A stretch of 64,000 nt of DNA from Bacillota bacterium (GTDB lineage: Bacteria; Bacillota; Clostridia; Tissierellales; Sedimentibacteraceae), in NCBI GenBank assembly GCA_023386345.1, contig JAEWJT010000004.1:124001-188000 (forward strand), given 5' to 3'. Below the pieces are notes generated by a model that did no database searches, had not been told where the DNA came from, and saw only the letters and a program-made list of their open reading frames with translations. Position 1 is the stretch's first letter, and each line of letters begins with the position of its first letter. Made by a program: the position numbers and the translations under genes. Of this stretch, positions 42,365 through 50,747 are shown piece after piece.

Positions 42365-43105
42365 ATGAAATCATATTATGGTACAAATAGTGGAAAAATA
42401 AGAAACATTAACGAAGATAATCTAGCTATACATGAGTCAGAGAATTATTATCTTTGCGTTGTTGCTGATGGTATGGGAGGTCATAAAGCAGGTGAAATTG
42501 CAAGCAATATGGCAGTGAATACTATTAAAAATCACTTTATCAACGAAATTCAAGAACCTAAGCTTAAAATTCCTAAATTTATTATAGAATGTGCTGATTT
42601 AGCTAATAAGGCCATATATGATAAATCATTAAATGATGAAGAATATAGTGGAATGGGTACCACAATTACAATGTCGGTAATTGATAAAGTTGAAAAAATA
42701 GCATATATTGGTAATGTTGGAGATAGCAGAACATATTTAATTAACGAAGATTATATAAAACAAATTACAGATGATCATACATATGTGCAGGAGCTTGTTA
42801 AAAAGGGAGAAATAACTAAGGCAGAGGCTAAAAAACATTCTAAAAGAAATGAAATAACAAGAGCCTTAGGTGCAGAATCCAATATTAACATAGATATTTT
42901 TGAAATTGAACTTAAAGAAAATGACAAGTTGCTCTTGTGTTCGGACGGACTGACAAATCATATAACGGACAATGATATACTTTATTGTGTAAAAAAATAT
43001 GGTATAAACAGTGTGGATATGCTAATAAACTTAGCTAATGAAAATGGTGGAACAGATAATATAACTGTGATTATAATAGATACTACAGATAGAGGTGAAA
43101 ATTAA
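42365..43105 (+). CDS. prpC: PP2C-type Ser/Thr phosphatase (PrpC/Stp)
   Basis: A 246-residue metal-dependent phosphatase. The metal-binding acidic motifs of the PPM/PP2C family are present: RNINEDN, CVVADGMGGHKAGEIAS, GNVGDSRTYLI, CSDGLTNH and GGTDNITVI. It removes phosphate from PrkC and its targets. The stop shares a base with the prkC start (TAATG), the conserved kinase-phosphatase pair of Firmicutes. Confidence 0.96.
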   Translation: MKSYYGTNSGKIRNINEDNLAIHESENYYLCVVADGMGGHKAGEIASNMAVNTIKNHFINEIQEPKLKIPKFIIECADLANKAIYDKSLNDEEYSGMGTTITMSVIDKVEKIAYIGNVGDSRTYLINEDYIKQITDDHTYVQELVKKGEITKAEAKKHSKRNEITRALGAESNINIDIFEIELKENDKLLLCSDGLTNHITDNDILYCVKKYGINSVDMLINLANENGGTDNITVIIIDTTDRGEN

Positions 43106-45294
43106 TGATAGGTAAAGTCTTAGGAAATAGGTATGAAATAGTTGAAAAAATTGGTGGCGGAGGTATGTCCGTAGTTTACAAGGCAAGATGCAGAGTATTG
43201 AACAGATATGTTGCTATAAAAATATTGAGAAATGAACTGATTTCTGATTCTGATTTTGTTGAAAAATTTAAGCAAGAATCATTGTCAGCAGCAAGCTTGA
43301 ATCATCCAAATATAGTCAATATTTATGATACAGGCATGGAGGATGACATTTACTATATTGTTATGGAAAACATTAAGGGAGTTACATTAAAGGATTACAT
43401 AACAAAAAATGGTAAATTAAGTGAAGAAGAAACAATAAAAATAAGTATGCAGGTAGCAGAGGCATTAAAGCATGCGCATGCTAATAAGATAATTCATAGA
43501 GATATAAAGCCTCATAATATTATGATAACAGATGAGGGTATAGTAAAGGTTGCAGATTTTGGAATTGCAAAGGCAGCAAGTTCTTCAACTATAAATAACG
43601 CATCAAATGTAATAGGCTCTGTTCACTACTTTTCTCCAGAGCAAGCAAGGGGTGGATATGTCGATGAAAAATCCGATATATACTCTCTTGGAGTTGTTAT
43701 GTATGAGATGGTTACGGGAGTTGTGCCTTTTGATGCTGATAATCATATTTCGGTAGCTATGAAGCATATAAAAGAGTCTGCTTTACCACCTACACAAAGA
43801 TTTAATGACATTTCAATATCAAAAGGATTAGAGGCAATTATACTAAAGTGTATGGAAAAGCATCAAAGCTATAGATATCAAAAAGCCTCTGACTTGTTGA
43901 AGGATTTGTTTATGCTACAAAAAAATTCTTCTCATGAGCCAGAAGTTCAAGACAGATACCTTGACAACGAAAATTCACCTACAATAATTATGCCGAAAAT
44001 TGATACTGATATGATAGAAGATAATTCTAGCGATAATAATAATTCTTCTATGGAAAATAATAACATAATCAACGAGAATGATAATGATGATAAAATAGAG
44101 AATAGTAAGGCTTTTGAAGAATTCTTTGCCGGTGATAAGGATGACAACGCCACAAATGGCACTGGTAAAAAAGTTACAACTATAATATTGAGCGAGAAAG
44201 AAGAAAAGACGTCTAAAAAGAAGAAGAATAAAAAAGATGATGACAATGCTGTAAATGGCAAGGAAAAAGATAATTTCAAAACAACATTTGCTGCTATAAT
44301 GTCTGCATTGGTTCTAGTAACTATAATAGGATTTTTCGTGATAAAATCAATGCTGATAGTACCAGAAGTTGTAGTTCCTGCCTTGGTTGGACAGACAGAG
44401 GAAGAAGCTAGAAAGCTTGCTTCGGAATCAGGTATAATATTAAATGTTAAAGATAGAGTTTTTGATTCAGAATATGCTGAGGGAGTAGTTTGCAAGCAAA
44501 GTGTAGAGGCTGAACAAAAGGTTAAAAAAGGCTATCCTGTAGAGATTTTAATTAGCAAGGGAACAAAAGAGATAGAGGTTCCAAATTTAATTGGTGAGTA
44601 TAGTATAGCAGTAAAGAGTATCCTTAAAAATAAAGGATTAGAAGAGGGCGAAATAAAAACTGAAAATAGTGATAAACCTTCTGGTATGGTTATAAGACAA
44701 TCACCTGAAGCTGGTGAAAAGGTACAAATGGGAGCAAAGGTTGATTATGTATACAGTGAGGGACCTAAGATTGTACACGTAAAAGTACCGACACTTGTAG
44801 GATTAAGCCTTGAAGCTGCTAAAGCAAAAATAGCAGAAGAAAAATTAAATGTTGGTGATGTAAGTTATGATTACAGCGATGAAATTGAAAAAGGTTTAGT
44901 AATGAAACAAACATATAGAGCTGGTGATGAAGTTGAAGAGTTAACACGTATAGGTTTAGTTGTAAGTCTTGGTAAAAATGAGACTACTCCTACAAATCCG
45001 GGAGACAATAATGGCAATGGTGATGGTAATGGAACAGGTACTAATCCAAATGAAGAAGATGATGAAACTAAGTACTCACAAATAAGCGTGCCGTTACCAG
45101 AAGGAAAAGATAAAGTAAAAATTTCTGTATACAAGATTACAGAATCTGGAAAAGAGCTTGTTTATGAGAATGAAGTTGAAATAAAGAATGGTGAAAAATC
45201 TATTTTAATAACTGTTTCTGGAAAAGGAACACAAAATTTTGAGGTATATGTTGATGGAGAATCAATAGGAACTATACCAGTAAGCTTTGAATAG
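43105..45294 (+). CDS. prkC: PASTA-domain eukaryote-like Ser/Thr kinase PrkC
   Basis: A 729-residue membrane kinase. The N-terminal kinase (1-270) has GGGGMSVVYKA, the VAIKIL Lys, HRDIKPHNI (catalytic loop) and DFGIAKA. An acidic, Asn-rich linker leads to one membrane helix (about 395-415), then three extracellular PASTA domains (from VPALVGQTEEEARKLA, VPNLIGEYSIAVKSIL and VPTLVGLSLEAAKAK) that bind peptidoglycan fragments. A Gly/Asn/Pro-rich hinge precedes an extra domain of about 90 residues at the C-terminus. It couples wall status to growth. Confidence 0.96.
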   Translation: MIGKVLGNRYEIVEKIGGGGMSVVYKARCRVLNRYVAIKILRNELISDSDFVEKFKQESLSAASLNHPNIVNIYDTGMEDDIYYIVMENIKGVTLKDYITKNGKLSEEETIKISMQVAEALKHAHANKIIHRDIKPHNIMITDEGIVKVADFGIAKAASSSTINNASNVIGSVHYFSPEQARGGYVDEKSDIYSLGVVMYEMVTGVVPFDADNHISVAMKHIKESALPPTQRFNDISISKGLEAIILKCMEKHQSYRYQKASDLLKDLFMLQKNSSHEPEVQDRYLDNENSPTIIMPKIDTDMIEDNSSDNNNSSMENNNIINENDNDDKIENSKAFEEFFAGDKDDNATNGTGKKVTTIILSEKEEKTSKKKKNKKDDDNAVNGKEKDNFKTTFAAIMSALVLVTIIGFFVIKSMLIVPEVVVPALVGQTEEEARKLASESGIILNVKDRVFDSEYAEGVVCKQSVEAEQKVKKGYPVEILISKGTKEIEVPNLIGEYSIAVKSILKNKGLEEGEIKTENSDKPSGMVIRQSPEAGEKVQMGAKVDYVYSEGPKIVHVKVPTLVGLSLEAAKAKIAEEKLNVGDVSYDYSDEIEKGLVMKQTYRAGDEVEELTRIGLVVSLGKNETTPTNPGDNNGNGDGNGTGTNPNEEDDETKYSQISVPLPEGKDKVKISVYKITESGKELVYENEVEIKNGEKSILITVSGKGTQNFEVYVDGESIGTIPVSFE

Positions 45295-45319
45295 AAAATA
45301 TAGAAAGGAATGTGATTAG

Positions 45320-46195
45320 TTGCAAGGTGTAATTATTAGAGGTGTTGGCGGAAACTATTATGTTGATGTTAGCGGTGAAATAATAGAATGTAGAGCAAGG
45401 GGTTTGTTTAGGAATCAGAACATCAAGCCCTTGGTAGGAGATAGAGTTATAATTAGATTGACAGAGGAAAATAAAAGCAGTGGTTATATTGAGGAAATTC
45501 TAGAAAGAAAAAACGAGATGAAAAGACCACTTGTATCAAATATAGACCAGATTATAATAGTATTTGCAGTAAAAAATCCCGAACCAAGCTTTTTACTATT
45601 AGATAAGCTATTGATTGCATCTGAAATTAATAATTTAAAGCCAATAATTTGCTTTAATAAATGCGATCTTGTTGACGAAGAATATATTTCCAAATATATG
45701 GATATATATAAGCACACAGGATATAAGATAATATTTACTTCTAGATTTAATGCTAATCTTTTAGGTGAATTTAAGGAGCTTTTAAAAGATAAGATAAGCT
45801 TGTTCTCTGGACCTTCCGGAGTTGGTAAATCTTCCTTGATGAATGCAATTGACAGTGGCTTTGAGTTGAAAACCGGAGAAATCAGCGAGAAGTTAAAAAG
45901 AGGAAAGCATACCACTCGCCATGCCGAGATATATAAGCTGAATTTTGGAGGGTTTGCAGTTGATACACCTGGATTTAGCTCCTTTGATATAAATGAAATA
46001 GACTTTTATGAGCTTAGTGATTATTATCCTGAGATTAGAGAGCATGGTGAAAATTGTAAGTTTAATAATTGCATTCACGATAAGGAACCAAGCTGCGCTG
46101 TAAAAGAAGCAGTTAAAAACAAGGAAATAAGTGAGATTAGATATAATAACTATATTAAGCTATTATATGAGATAAAAAGTAATAAGCTATATTAA
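45320..46195 (+). CDS. rsgA: Ribosome small-subunit assembly GTPase RsgA
   Basis: A 291-residue circularly permuted GTPase that matures the 30S subunit. An OB-fold (residues 1-70) precedes the G domain with NKCD (G4) ahead of GPSGVGKSSLMNA (G1) and VDTPGFSSF (G3). The C-terminal zinc site is CKFNNCIHDKEPSC with a His. It starts with TTG behind AAAGGAA. It is the last gene of the housekeeping operon; rpe and thiN, which commonly follow, are absent. Confidence 0.95.
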   Translation: MQGVIIRGVGGNYYVDVSGEIIECRARGLFRNQNIKPLVGDRVIIRLTEENKSSGYIEEILERKNEMKRPLVSNIDQIIIVFAVKNPEPSFLLLDKLLIASEINNLKPIICFNKCDLVDEEYISKYMDIYKHTGYKIIFTSRFNANLLGEFKELLKDKISLFSGPSGVGKSSLMNAIDSGFELKTGEISEKLKRGKHTTRHAEIYKLNFGGFAVDTPGFSSFDINEIDFYELSDYYPEIREHGENCKFNNCIHDKEPSCAVKEAVKNKEISEIRYNNYIKLLYEIKSNKLY

Positions 46196-46229
46196 AAATT
46201 ACAAATTGTAATACTCAGTGGAGGTATAT

Positions 46230-47219
46230 ATGAACATTCTAGTTACAGGCGGGACAGGATATATAGGTTCTCATACCTGTGTAGTGCTGTTAGAGGCAGG
46301 CTATGATGTAATAGTTGCTGATAACCTAAGCAATAGTAGTATTGAAGTTGTTGATAAAATAAAAAAAATAAGTGGCAAAGATATTAAATTTTATAAGGTA
46401 GATGTGACAGATGAACAAGAGACAGAGAAGCTGTTTAAAGAAAATAATATTGAAGGCATAATACATTTTGCAGGACTTAAGGCTGTTGGAGAATCTGTTG
46501 AAAAGCCTTTGGAATATTATCAGAATAATCTGCTGAGTACAATTGTGCTTTGTAAACTTTGTAAAAAATACAATGTTAATAAATTTGTTTTTAGTTCATC
46601 GGCAACTGTGTATGGAAACAATATAGTTCCTTTTGTAGAAAGCATGGATTTATTGCCTACTACTAATCCATATGGTGAAACAAAGGCGATGAATGAAAGA
46701 ATACTTTCTGACATTGCAAAAGCTAATCCAAGCTTTTGTGTAACACTCCTTAGATACTTTAATCCAATAGGCGCACATAAAAGTGGCTTGATTGGAGAAG
46801 TTCCAAGTGGAATACCAAATAATTTAATGCCTTATGTGACTCAGGTTGCAAAGGGTAAGTTAGAAAAGCTTAAGGTTTTTGGCAATGATTATGATACTGT
46901 AGACGGAACAGGTGTCAGAGATTATATACATGTACTTGACTTGGCAGAAGGTCATTTAGCTGCAATTGAGAACATAAAAGAAGGAGTAAATGTATATAAT
47001 CTAGGAACAGGTAAAGGTATATCAGTTTTACAGCTTGTAAATACATTTGAAGATGTTAATCAAATAAAAATTTCATATGATATAGTAGAAAGACGAAAGG
47101 GCGATATAGCAGAGTGTTATGCTGATGCGTCTAAGGCAAAAAGAGAGCTTAACTGGGAAGCTAAGCTAAATTTAAGTGATATGGTACGAGATTCTTGGAG
47201 ATTTGAGAAAAATAACTAA
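46230..47219 (+). CDS. galE: UDP-glucose/UDP-hexosamine 4-epimerase
   Basis: A 329-residue NAD-dependent epimerase. The Rossmann motif GGTGYIGSHT (about residues 7-16), the Ser of FSSSATVYGN, and the catalytic Tyr-x3-Lys in NPYGETKAMNER are present. ATG 46230 is chosen: GTGGAGG lies 7 nt ahead, and a GTG 12 nt upstream is in frame. It opens the amino-sugar or galactose cluster. Epimerases of this type act on UDP-Glc/Gal, sometimes also on the N-acetyl forms; the NahK-like kinase downstream favours a role for hexosamines. Confidence 0.93.
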   Translation: MNILVTGGTGYIGSHTCVVLLEAGYDVIVADNLSNSSIEVVDKIKKISGKDIKFYKVDVTDEQETEKLFKENNIEGIIHFAGLKAVGESVEKPLEYYQNNLLSTIVLCKLCKKYNVNKFVFSSSATVYGNNIVPFVESMDLLPTTNPYGETKAMNERILSDIAKANPSFCVTLLRYFNPIGAHKSGLIGEVPSGIPNNLMPYVTQVAKGKLEKLKVFGNDYDTVDGTGVRDYIHVLDLAEGHLAAIENIKEGVNVYNLGTGKGISVLQLVNTFEDVNQIKISYDIVERRKGDIAECYADASKAKRELNWEAKLNLSDMVRDSWRFEKNN

Positions 47220-47293
47220 TTGTTTTTCCTATTAAGAACAATTTAAATATTTTAATAAATTTTTAAATGACAAAAGAAAGGGAAGTAATTATT

Positions 47294-48577
47294 ATGAAAA
47301 AATTAAAAGTTGCTTTAGCGGGCTTAGGTAGTAGAGGAAAGGATACATATGCAAAATGCGTTAATGTTTATCCTGAAAAAATGGAGATTGTTGCCATAGC
47401 AGACATAGATAGATCAAAGGTTGATGAGGTTGCAAGTCTATACAATATTCCACAGAATATGTGCTTTAATAGTGCAGAAGAGCTTTTGGAACAGGAAAAA
47501 TTGGCCGATGTAATGTTTATCACAACACAGGATAAGCAACACGTAGGACATGCTATACCTGCTCTTAAAAAAGGATATCACTTACTCCTTGAAAAGCCTA
47601 TTTCACCAGATCTTGATGAATGTAGAGAAATAGTTAAAGTAGCGAAAGAATATAATCGTAAAGTAGTTGTTTGCCATGTGCTTAGATACACTCCTTTTTT
47701 TACTAAACTAAAGCAAATGATAGAAGAAGACTCTATAGGTGATATAGTCAATGTTATGGCTATTGAGAATGTTGGTTATTGGCATCAGGCACACAGCTTT
47801 GTTAGAGGAAACTGGAGAAATTCAGAAACTACAAGTCCTATGATACTGGCAAAATGCTGTCACGACATGGATTTATACTTATGGCTTACAGGTAAGACCT
47901 GTAAATCAGTATCATCATTTGGAAGCACATATTTATTTAAAGAAGAATGTGCGCCAGAGGGAGCTGCACTTCGATGTTTGGATGGATGTAAGGCAAAGGA
48001 AAACTGTCCATTTGATGCTGAAAAAATATACATATCACATAAGAAAATAGGTGTAGCAAATGGTTATAATTCATGGCCATTGGATGTATTGACACTTCAC
48101 CCAAGCGTTGAAAGCATAACAGAAGCAATAAAAACAGGACCTTATGGAAGATGCGTATATCATTGTGATAACAACGTAGTTGACCATCAAGTAGTCAATC
48201 TTGAAATGACTGATGGTTCAAATGTTCATCTTACTATGAGTGCATTTACAGCAACAGGTTCAAGATATGCAAAATTCATGGGTACAAAGGGTGAAATAAT
48301 TGCTGATATGTCTACAAATATTATTAAGCTTACAAGATTTGGAGAAGATACAGTAGAGATTGATGTATCAAAGATAGCAAATGATTTCTCTGGTCATGGC
48401 GGCGGAGATAATAGAATGGTAAGCGAGTTTTTAGATTTGATAATTTATGATAAAGAGCCAACAAGTGCAATTACTTCAGTTGAACATTCAGTTGAAAGCC
48501 ATTACTGTGCATTAGCAGCAGAAAAATCAAGACTTGAAGGCGGACAGGTAATAGAATTAAATAGTTTAAGAAAATAA
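47294..48577 (+). CDS. Gfo/Idh/MocA family NAD(P)-dependent oxidoreductase
   Basis: A 427-residue protein with the Rossmann loop KVALAGLGSRGKDTYAK, the EKP motif (LLLEKPISPDLDE) and the C-terminal beta domain. A Cys-rich insertion, CAPEGAALRCLDGC followed by ENCPFDAEKIYI, is common in sugar-acting members. Substrate unknown; it may oxidise or epimerise a sugar derivative. The start is ATG 47294 (GGGAAG 8 nt ahead) rather than an upstream ATG at 47267. It lies between galE and the nucleotidyltransferase, suggesting sugar metabolism. Confidence 0.86.
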   Translation: MKKLKVALAGLGSRGKDTYAKCVNVYPEKMEIVAIADIDRSKVDEVASLYNIPQNMCFNSAEELLEQEKLADVMFITTQDKQHVGHAIPALKKGYHLLLEKPISPDLDECREIVKVAKEYNRKVVVCHVLRYTPFFTKLKQMIEEDSIGDIVNVMAIENVGYWHQAHSFVRGNWRNSETTSPMILAKCCHDMDLYLWLTGKTCKSVSSFGSTYLFKEECAPEGAALRCLDGCKAKENCPFDAEKIYISHKKIGVANGYNSWPLDVLTLHPSVESITEAIKTGPYGRCVYHCDNNVVDHQVVNLEMTDGSNVHLTMSAFTATGSRYAKFMGTKGEIIADMSTNIIKLTRFGEDTVEIDVSKIANDFSGHGGGDNRMVSEFLDLIIYDKEPTSAITSVEHSVESHYCALAAEKSRLEGGQVIELNSLRK

Positions 48578-48591
48578 TGATTTTTTTACAA

Positions 48592-48609
48592 AGGAGTAGT
48601 TTTACTCCT
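48592..48609 (+). repeat. Intercistronic hairpin between oxidoreductase and nucleotidyltransferase genes
   Basis: AGGAGTA (48592-48598) and TACTCCT (48603-48609) form a 7-bp hairpin with a 4-nt loop. There is no T-run, so it is more likely an RNA-processing or stability element than a terminator. Confidence 0.45.
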
Positions 48610-48656
48610 CTAAATTATGAATTTGAAATAAATAGTAGGAAAGGAATATATTTAAA

Positions 48657-49583
48657 ATGAAAAAACCAATATTAGTTATAATGGCAGCTGGTATGGCAAG
48701 CCGTTATGGTGGCTCAAAACAAACAGATGCAGTAGGACAAAATGGTGAGGCAATAATAGATTACTCTGTATATGATGCTATAAAAGCAGGATTTGAGAAG
48801 GTTGTAATTATAATTAAAAAAGAATTTGAAGAACAATTTAAGCAAGCAGTAGGAGACAGAATCGCTAAACATGTTGAACTAAAATATGCTTATCAAGATA
48901 TAAATGATTTACCAAATGGATACGAAGTTCCAAAGGATAGAGTTAAGCCTTGGGGAACTTGCCATGCTGTGTTGAGTGCAAGAGACTTGATTGATGCACC
49001 TTTTGCAGTAATAAATGCAGATGATTATTATGGACCAGATGCCTTCAAAAAAATCTATGAGTTTTTGAGCAATTGCAAAGATGAGACTAAGAATGATTAT
49101 GCTATGGTTGGATATGTTCTTGCTAACACTTTGTCTGAAAATGGATCTGTTTCAAGAGGTGTTTGTGTTGTAGACAAAGAAGACTACCTAGAGAGTATAG
49201 TAGAACGATTAAAAATAGAAAAATATGGAAATTCAACTCGTTTTACAGAAGATAATGGCAGCACTTGGACTGAGGTTGATATAAATAGCACAGTTAGTAT
49301 GAATTTATTTGGATTTACACAAAACTTTTTAAAGGAACTTGAAGATAATTTCCCTAAATTTCTTGATGACGCAATAAAAACTAATCCTCTTAAAGGTGAG
49401 TATTTATTGCCAAAGTTTGTAGGTCAATTAGTCGATGAGAAAAAGGCGACAGTAAAGGTTTTAAAAAGTGATGATAAGTGGTATGGCATGACATATAAAG
49501 AAGACAAAGATATTGTTACTAAGGCTATGTCAGAAAAGCATAAAGCAGGTCAATACAAAACACCTCTTTGGGAGAATAATTAA
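48657..49583 (+). CDS. Sugar nucleotidyltransferase (NTP_transferase)
   Basis: A 308-residue protein with the nucleotidyltransferase start LVIMAAGMASRYGGSKQTDAV, in which the usual Gly-x-Gly-Thr-Arg signature is modified, and an acidic AVINADDYYGPDAF motif that holds the metal. It is typical of the NDP-sugar pyrophosphorylase class, and such genes sit next to NahK-type kinases in Lachnospiraceae-like clusters. Likely role: activation of a sugar 1-phosphate made by the next gene product to a UDP- or other NDP-sugar. GGAAAGGAA precedes it. Confidence 0.85.
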   Translation: MKKPILVIMAAGMASRYGGSKQTDAVGQNGEAIIDYSVYDAIKAGFEKVVIIIKKEFEEQFKQAVGDRIAKHVELKYAYQDINDLPNGYEVPKDRVKPWGTCHAVLSARDLIDAPFAVINADDYYGPDAFKKIYEFLSNCKDETKNDYAMVGYVLANTLSENGSVSRGVCVVDKEDYLESIVERLKIEKYGNSTRFTEDNGSTWTEVDINSTVSMNLFGFTQNFLKELEDNFPKFLDDAIKTNPLKGEYLLPKFVGQLVDEKKATVKVLKSDDKWYGMTYKEDKDIVTKAMSEKHKAGQYKTPLWENN

Positions 49584-49586
49584 AAT

Positions 49587-50699
49587 ATGGTCATAGATAT
49601 AAAACTTAATGAAGCTTTGAATGTCTATGATTTTGATGGATTTATTACAGAATGTTTTTCGTATGGTGAGGGGCATATAAATAATACATATTGTGTTTGT
49701 GTTAAAACTTCTGATTCTAAGGAAAGAAAGTATATTTTGCAACGCATAAACTCAAAAGTTTTTAAAGAGCCATTAAAGCTAATGGAAAATATATACAATG
49801 TGACAAGCTATTTAAAAGATGAAATCATAAAAAATGATGGTGAATATTTAAGAGAAACACTAAATCTTATAAAAACAAAGGATAATAATTATTATTACAT
49901 AGATTCAGATAAACGGGTTTGGAGAGCATTTTATTTTATAGAAGATACGATTTGCCTACAGTCTGTAGAAAAACTAGAGCATTTTTATGAGAGTGCTAAA
50001 AGCTTTGGTAAATTTATGAGGCAGCTTAGCGAATTTCCAGCAGAAAAGCTCCATGAAACTATTGCGAGATTTCACGATACGCCAAACCGTTTGAACAATC
50101 TGAAAAATGTGATAAATGCTGATAAGCTTGGCAGAGCGGACTTAGTTAAAGAGGAAATAAGTTTCGCACTTTCTCGTGAAAAAGACTGTAGCTATCTTAT
50201 GGATAGACTTGGTAGAAATGAACTGCCTCTGCGTGTTACTCATAATGACACAAAATTAAACAATATATTATTTGATAAATATACTCAAAAAGGTATATGT
50301 ATAATAGACCTTGATACAATAATGCCAGGTCTTTGTGCCAATGACTTCGGCGATTCTATACGCTTTGGTGCAAGTACAGCCACAGAGGATGAGCCTGATT
50401 TATCAAAAGTACATTTTGATTTAGAGCTTTTTGAAACGTATGCAAAAGGATATTTAGAAGTTACATCAGATATACTGACGGAAACTGAGCTAGAATCTCT
50501 TGTGTGGGGCTCAAAGCTTATGACTTTAGAGTGTGGAATTAGATTTTTAACAGACTATTTAGACGGAGATACTTATTTTAAGATAAGTCGTGAAAATCAC
50601 AATATAGATAGAGCGAGAACTCAGTTTAAATTAGTGTATGAAATGGAACAAAATTTTGATAAAATGCTTGAAATAGTTAAAAAATATTATAAAAAATAA
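49587..50699 (+). CDS. NahK-like N-acetylhexosamine 1-kinase
   Basis: A 370-residue aminoglycoside-phosphotransferase-fold kinase that resembles bifidobacterial N-acetylhexosamine 1-kinase over its length: SYGEGHINNTYCV, then ETIARFHDTPNRLNNLK, then LRVTHNDTKLNNILFD (catalytic Asp), IDLDTIMPGLCANDFGDSIRFGAS, and LMTLECGIRFLTDYLDGD. NahK phosphorylates GlcNAc or GalNAc at C1, the entry to the Leloir-like route of lacto-N-biose and mucin sugars. With the upstream nucleotidyltransferase and GalE it completes a plausible path to UDP-GlcNAc. It starts 3 nt after the previous gene. Confidence 0.9.
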   Translation: MVIDIKLNEALNVYDFDGFITECFSYGEGHINNTYCVCVKTSDSKERKYILQRINSKVFKEPLKLMENIYNVTSYLKDEIIKNDGEYLRETLNLIKTKDNNYYYIDSDKRVWRAFYFIEDTICLQSVEKLEHFYESAKSFGKFMRQLSEFPAEKLHETIARFHDTPNRLNNLKNVINADKLGRADLVKEEISFALSREKDCSYLMDRLGRNELPLRVTHNDTKLNNILFDKYTQKGICIIDLDTIMPGLCANDFGDSIRFGASTATEDEPDLSKVHFDLELFETYAKGYLEVTSDILTETELESLVWGSKLMTLECGIRFLTDYLDGDTYFKISRENHNIDRARTQFKLVYEMEQNFDKMLEIVKKYYKK

Positions 50700-50708
50700 A
50701 ATTTTTGA

Positions 50709-50733
50709 TTAAAGAATTGTACCAATTCTTTAA
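50709..50733 (+). repeat. Hairpin before the aminopeptidase gene
   Basis: TTAAAGAATT (50709-50718) and AATTCTTTAA (50724-50733) form a 10-bp stem with a 5-nt loop and no T tail. It may shape mRNA decay between genes. Confidence 0.45.
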
Positions 50734-50747
50734 AATAGGAGGAAAAT

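Noticed and set aside
43947..44495. 182-codon open frame on the minus strand
   Set aside because: It is opposite the acidic, low-complexity linker and membrane helix of PrkC; Ser- and Phe-rich text reflects the complement of Asp/Lys codons.
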